From an uncultured Collinsella sp. (GTDB taxonomy: Bacteria; Actinomycetota; Coriobacteriia; Coriobacteriales; Coriobacteriaceae): a DNA stretch of 64,000 bases. Where the stretch lies: contig CAKUFD010000001.1 of assembly GCA_934647195.1 (NCBI GenBank), forward strand, positions 248,001-312,000, read 5' to 3'. Positions 60,594-64,000 of the stretch are shown in pieces (the stretch's first letter is position 1; each line of letters begins with the position of its first letter). Below the pieces are notes generated by a model. That model searched no databases and had not been told where the DNA came from. It worked only from the letters and a program-made list of their open reading frames with translations. Position numbers and translations under genes: made by a program.

Positions 60594-61769
60594 ATGTCGA
60601 CTGAAGAATCCCCGCGCGAGATCGCGATTCTCGGTGCGGGAAAGATCGGCAGGGGAGTTGTCGGCCTGCTCTTCTCCCGCGCAGGATATCGCCTGCATCT
60701 GTACGACATGTACATGGAGGGCATGCGCAAGCTTGAGGCTCAGGGCTACTACGACGTCCGCGTGACCGACGGCCACGATGTCGACGAGTCCATGCGCATC
60801 GATGATCTCGACATCGTCGATAGCACCACCGACGATGAGGTCACAGCCCTTCTTCAAAGCGTAGACATCGCTGCGTGCTGCGTGTACGAGGGAGCATTCA
60901 AGAGCTTGGCCCACGTGATCGCCGAGGCCGTTTCCCGGCGTCATGCCTCCGGGAACGAGGAGAACCTCAACATCCTGCTGTGCGTGAACGCCCTGGGCGC
61001 TCCCGCGAAGGTCGTCTCGTATATCGAGAGCGAGCTTGCCGAAGAGCACCTTGCGTATTTCCGCGAGCATGTGGGCGTTTGCCAGGTCATGGTTCTCGCC
61101 GCCGGCATTCCGAGCGACCCGGACGCCAATCCCTGGCAGGTAGTTGTGTCTGCGAATCCCGGGTTGGAGATCGATGCGGACGCCTGGAAGGGCCCGCAGC
61201 TGCAGATCGAGAGCGTCTCTTTTGTCCACGGCGCCCAGGGCCATATCTACCGCAAGGTCTATTGCGGCAATATGCGCCACGCCATGGCCGGCTTTATGGG
61301 CAAGGCCGCAGGCCACGAGTTCATTTGCGATTGCCATAAGGACCCGTGGATTCGAGCCAACATCGTGGCGGCGTTCGAGGAGGCTCACGCAGCCATCGTG
61401 CAGGAGTACTCGTTTGATTCGGCAGAAGACGCCGAGTGGGTGGAATTCATCTACTCCAAGCTCGATGCCGACGTCAAAGACCCGGTCGATCGCGTTATCG
61501 CAAAGACCGATGAGAAACTGTCGCACGATAACCGCTTTGTTGGACCTGCCCTGATGTGCCTGAAGCACGGAATCGTTCCGTTCTATCTCGCGCGCGGCAT
61601 CGCCTACGGACTTGATTGTCTTGCGGCGGAGCAGGGTGTGGAGCTCAAGGACGACGCGGCGGTGCGCGCCTACGCTCGCGAGACCTGCTCACTGAGCGAA
61701 GACGAATGGATGCTGCTCGATCTTATCGCCAAGCAGCACGCCGACATCGCTTTTCGAGCCGCCGAATAA
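60594..61769 (+). CDS. Mannitol-1-phosphate 5-dehydrogenase-like oxidoreductase
   Basis: 391 residues. It has an N-terminal NAD Rossmann fold (AILGAGKIGRGVVGLLFSRAG, cut) and a helical C-terminal domain with YCGNMRHAMAGFMGKAAGHE and the DPWIR segment, like MtlD and other polyol-specific long-chain dehydrogenases. It probably oxidises an alditol phosphate delivered by the PTS to a ketose phosphate. GGGAGGA precedes the ATG. The catalytic Lys seen in some family members is not obvious here, so I put it as MtlD-like only. Confidence 0.8.
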   Translation: MSTEESPREIAILGAGKIGRGVVGLLFSRAGYRLHLYDMYMEGMRKLEAQGYYDVRVTDGHDVDESMRIDDLDIVDSTTDDEVTALLQSVDIAACCVYEGAFKSLAHVIAEAVSRRHASGNEENLNILLCVNALGAPAKVVSYIESELAEEHLAYFREHVGVCQVMVLAAGIPSDPDANPWQVVVSANPGLEIDADAWKGPQLQIESVSFVHGAQGHIYRKVYCGNMRHAMAGFMGKAAGHEFICDCHKDPWIRANIVAAFEEAHAAIVQEYSFDSAEDAEWVEFIYSKLDADVKDPVDRVIAKTDEKLSHDNRFVGPALMCLKHGIVPFYLARGIAYGLDCLAAEQGVELKDDAAVRAYARETCSLSEDEWMLLDLIAKQHADIAFRAAE

Positions 61770-61815
61770 CCGACGGCTGTAATAACCAATACCAACGACT
61801 GAAAACGAGGAAACC

Positions 61816-62859
61816 ATGAAAGCAAAAACAGCTGTACTCACTGCGGTTGAGACGGCAGAAGTGATCGATCGCGAGCTTCCCGAGCTGGGTGAGCACGACG
61901 TTTTGGTCAAGATCGATGCGAACAACATCTGCACGTCCGAGTACGGTGCCTTTAACGGCGCGCGCAAGCGTCCGCTTCCCCTGGTGTTTGGACACGAGTG
62001 GGCAGGTACCGTGGTCGAGGTCGGTTCTGCAGTCGACAGCGTTGCCGTAGGCGACTACATCGCGAGCGGCTACCAGTACGACCCCTATTCGGAGCCCAGC
62101 CGCGAGGGCCGCACCAGCGAGTGCACCAAGCTGCAGAGTGCCGACCACCCCAACCCGGATGGCTATTTTGGCAACGCCGGCTGTGCCAACTATGCCGTTG
62201 CCAAGGAAGTTGCCTGCTACAAGATCGATAAGGGCATCGATCCCTCCGTGGCCGCCCTTCTTGAGCCTCTGGGCACCTGCTGCGCCGGCTTCCGCCGCTT
62301 TGGCGTTGAGTACGGCCAGACGGTCGTCGTTATCGGCGCAGGCACCATGGGCGTCCTCAATGCCCTGGTTGCCAAGGCACATGGTTGCCGCGTCATCATC
62401 ACCGAGATGATGCCCAAGAAGCTCGAGACCGCAGCGAAGCTCGGTCTGGAGACCATCGACGTTTCCAAGTGCGACCCGGTGGAGAAGGTTCGCGAGCTTA
62501 CCGGCGGCAAGGGCGCAGATGGCGTCATCATCGCCGTTGGCGCTTCGGGCGCTTACGCCCAGGCTCTCGAGATGGCCAAGGAGAAGCGTGCCCACCTGCT
62601 CATCTTCGCAGCAGGCTATCCGGCGCCCAAGTGGGAGCTCGACCCCAACACCGTGCATTATCGCCGCATGGTCATCGTGGGTTCCTACGGTGCCGACGCC
62701 GTTGACTTCCGCGAGGCCGCCTCGATGATCAACATGGGCGCTGCCGACTTCTCCCAGCTTGTCGAGGAGAAGATTCCTCTGGATAAGATCCAGGAGGCCT
62801 TTGAAGAGGCATGCAAGCCCGGAATGTATCGAATCAGCGTTCAGTGCCAGGAGGACTAA
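61816..62859 (+). CDS. Zinc-dependent alcohol dehydrogenase (MDR family, polyol/threonine-dehydrogenase-like)
   Basis: 347 residues. Catalytic zinc ligands are Cys39 (NICTSEYG), His60 and Glu61 (GHEWAG). The NAD motif VIGAGTMG (about 172-179) and EPLGTCCAGF are present. The four-Cys structural zinc lobe seems altered: the region around 95-125 has few Cys. Relatives oxidise sorbitol, galactitol-1-phosphate or threonine. It starts 46 bases after the MtlD-like gene. Confidence 0.88.
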   Translation: MKAKTAVLTAVETAEVIDRELPELGEHDVLVKIDANNICTSEYGAFNGARKRPLPLVFGHEWAGTVVEVGSAVDSVAVGDYIASGYQYDPYSEPSREGRTSECTKLQSADHPNPDGYFGNAGCANYAVAKEVACYKIDKGIDPSVAALLEPLGTCCAGFRRFGVEYGQTVVVIGAGTMGVLNALVAKAHGCRVIITEMMPKKLETAAKLGLETIDVSKCDPVEKVRELTGGKGADGVIIAVGASGAYAQALEMAKEKRAHLLIFAAGYPAPKWELDPNTVHYRRMVIVGSYGADAVDFREAASMINMGAADFSQLVEEKIPLDKIQEAFEEACKPGMYRISVQCQED

Positions 62860-62861
62860 CA

Positions 62862-63833
62862 ATGCGTTATAAGACTATGAAGAAATCCGGCGAGAAGATC
62901 TCTGCTATCACCGTCGGTACGTGGGCCATCGGCGGCAAGAACAGCATGGGCGGTGGCTACGGCGAGATCGACGACGAGGAGTCGATCGAGGCAATCAGGG
63001 CCATGGTCGATGGCGGCGTCAACCTGATCGATACTGCTCCCATCTACGGCGAGGGCCACTCCGAGGAGGTCGTTGGCAAGGCCGTCGAGGGTATTCGCGA
63101 TAAGGTCTTGATCGCCACGAAATACGGCTCCTACATCGAGGACGGCAAGGGCGTCCACTGTAGCCGTCCCGATTCGGTCCTGCGCGAGTTCGATGCGTCG
63201 CTCAAGCGCCTGAACACCGATTACGTCGATATGTACCTCATGCACTGGCCCGATGACCTGGGCACCCCCATCGAGGACACGATGGCCTGCGTCAACAAGC
63301 TCAAGGAGCAGGGCTCGGTTCGTATGCTCGGCCTGTGCAACTCCGACAGGGCCCTCATCGAGCGTGCAAGCGCTGTTGCCGATATCGACATCGTGCAGCT
63401 TCCGTTCTCCATGGTCAACCAGTCGGCCCTCTCTGACCTCAAATGGTGCGAGGAGAACGACATCGACGTCATGACGTGGGGTTCTCTGGGCGCAGGCATC
63501 CTTACCGGCGCCGTGCGCGAGAAGCCGAACTTCGATGAGAAGGACTTCCGCGCCACCTTCTATCCGTTCTACCAGGAGCCCATGTTCTCCAAGATCCAGG
63601 AGTTCCTCAAGACCATGGACGTCTTGAGCGAGAAGTACGGCAAGCCGCTGGCCCAGATCGCCATTAACTGGAGCACGCAGAAGAGCTTTGTCTCCACTGC
63701 GCTCACCGGCGTTCGCAAGGTGTCTGAGGCTCAGGAGAACTGCGCCGCCTTCGAGTGGAGCCTGAGCGACGAGGATATCGCCCTGCTCGATGCCGAGCTC
63801 ACGCGCCTCGAGATTACCGAGGCAGTCGCATAG
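62862..63833 (+). CDS. Aldo/keto reductase
   Basis: 323 residues. The AKR catalytic tetrad is intact: Asp57 and Tyr62 (LIDTAPIYG), Lys87 (IATKYG) and His128 (LMHWPD). The C-terminal nucleotide-binding loop ALTGVRKVSEAQEN matches NADP-linked AKRs of the YajO/GalA-dehydrogenase-like type. It begins 2 bases after the previous stop with GAGGAC upstream and is the last gene of the operon. Confidence 0.92.
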   Translation: MRYKTMKKSGEKISAITVGTWAIGGKNSMGGGYGEIDDEESIEAIRAMVDGGVNLIDTAPIYGEGHSEEVVGKAVEGIRDKVLIATKYGSYIEDGKGVHCSRPDSVLREFDASLKRLNTDYVDMYLMHWPDDLGTPIEDTMACVNKLKEQGSVRMLGLCNSDRALIERASAVADIDIVQLPFSMVNQSALSDLKWCEENDIDVMTWGSLGAGILTGAVREKPNFDEKDFRATFYPFYQEPMFSKIQEFLKTMDVLSEKYGKPLAQIAINWSTQKSFVSTALTGVRKVSEAQENCAAFEWSLSDEDIALLDAELTRLEITEAVA

Positions 63834-63849
63834 CCTGCCTCACATATGT

Positions 63850-63909
63850 CCGCGATGCACGGCGCGCTGTGCATCGCGGGCGCTGGGTCCGAAAAATCGG
63901 GCCCTTTTT
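63850..63909 (+). terminator. Tandem hairpins ending the PTS operon
   Basis: CCGCGATGCAC/GTGCATCGCGG (63850-63879) is followed by GGGTCCGA-AAAA-TCGGGCCC and TTTTT (63885-63909). Confidence 0.85.
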
Positions 63910-63923
63910 CGTACCGTTCGATT

Positions 63924-63962
63924 GGTCATATACCTTTTGAGACTACATATGACCTTATGACC
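63924..63962 (+). promoter_or_regulatory. Operator-like array of TATGACC half-sites
   Basis: GGTCATAT-N15-ATATGACC is a perfect dyad; a third half-site, TTATGACC, follows directly (63955-63962). A possible TACTAT -10 (63966-63971) lies beyond. It should control the gene that starts after the window. Confidence 0.5.
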
Positions 63963-64000
63963 TTGTACTATGGAGCAAGCAAGCGGCAAGCGAGCTGCTG

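Overview
The window is a stretch of GC-rich bacterial chromosome. It suggests a gut actinobacterium of the class Coriobacteriia, most like Collinsella. The reasons are: LPxTG wall-anchored proteins with a class B-type sortase; a LuxR regulator carried on a multi-pass membrane domain (typical of Coriobacteriia); mannose-family PTS genes; an NfnAB transhydrogenase fitting anaerobic life; and no respiratory genes. The genus is an inference; there is no rRNA gene to test it. I saw no tRNA, rRNA, CRISPR array, insertion sequence or prophage.

Layout. 1-10.4 kb is surface and purine genes: the 3' end of a FIVAR-repeat wall protein, purE, a sortase with a very long N-terminal region, a membrane protein, a small winged-helix regulator and two LPxTG surface proteins. 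10.5-14.1 kb is a purF-purM-purN operon. 14.3-21.8 kb holds an orphan PTS EIIA, a PrsA-like foldase, a YqeY protein, a polar amino-acid ABC transporter (ATPase, Tat-type lipoprotein, two permeases), a cytidylate-kinase-like protein and pyroglutamyl peptidase. 21.8-32.7 kb holds the membrane LuxR regulator, an Abi/HEPN-like fragment, two more surface proteins, nfnAB, pth and a zinc-ribbon membrane protein.

32.9-50.3 kb is the most interesting part. It is an accessory island for non-oxidative decarboxylation of aromatic acids using prenylated FMN (prFMN). It has four UbiD-family decarboxylases. Two are BsdC/VdcC-like, each with its own BsdD/VdcD zinc-ribbon subunit and divergent LysR gene. Two are LpdC (gallate decarboxylase)-like. 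One UbiX flavin prenyltransferase probably serves all four. There are two near-twin anion permeases, two MerR-type regulators with GyrI-like sensor domains, and a fusion of an LpdD-like domain (predicted prFMN chaperone) to an isopentenyl-diphosphate-isomerase-like NUDIX domain. The fusion could link supply of the UbiX prenyl donor to cofactor delivery. Both lysR-ubiD gaps carry the same operator geometry, ATAAC-N18-GTTAT.

50.3-56 kb returns to housekeeping genes: a zinc-ribbon membrane protein, aldose epimerase, a DUF1385 protein and prfA, with an intergenic repeat-rich stretch near 53.0-53.5 kb. 56.2-63.8 kb is a nine-gene catabolic operon: mannose-family PTS IIA, IIB, IIC and IID, a ketose-bisphosphate aldolase, a sugar-phosphate isomerase/epimerase, a mannitol-1-phosphate-dehydrogenase-like enzyme, a zinc alcohol dehydrogenase and an aldo/keto reductase. 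This looks like uptake and oxidation of an alditol or unusual hexose; the substrate is not identified. The window ends in the promoter region of a further gene.
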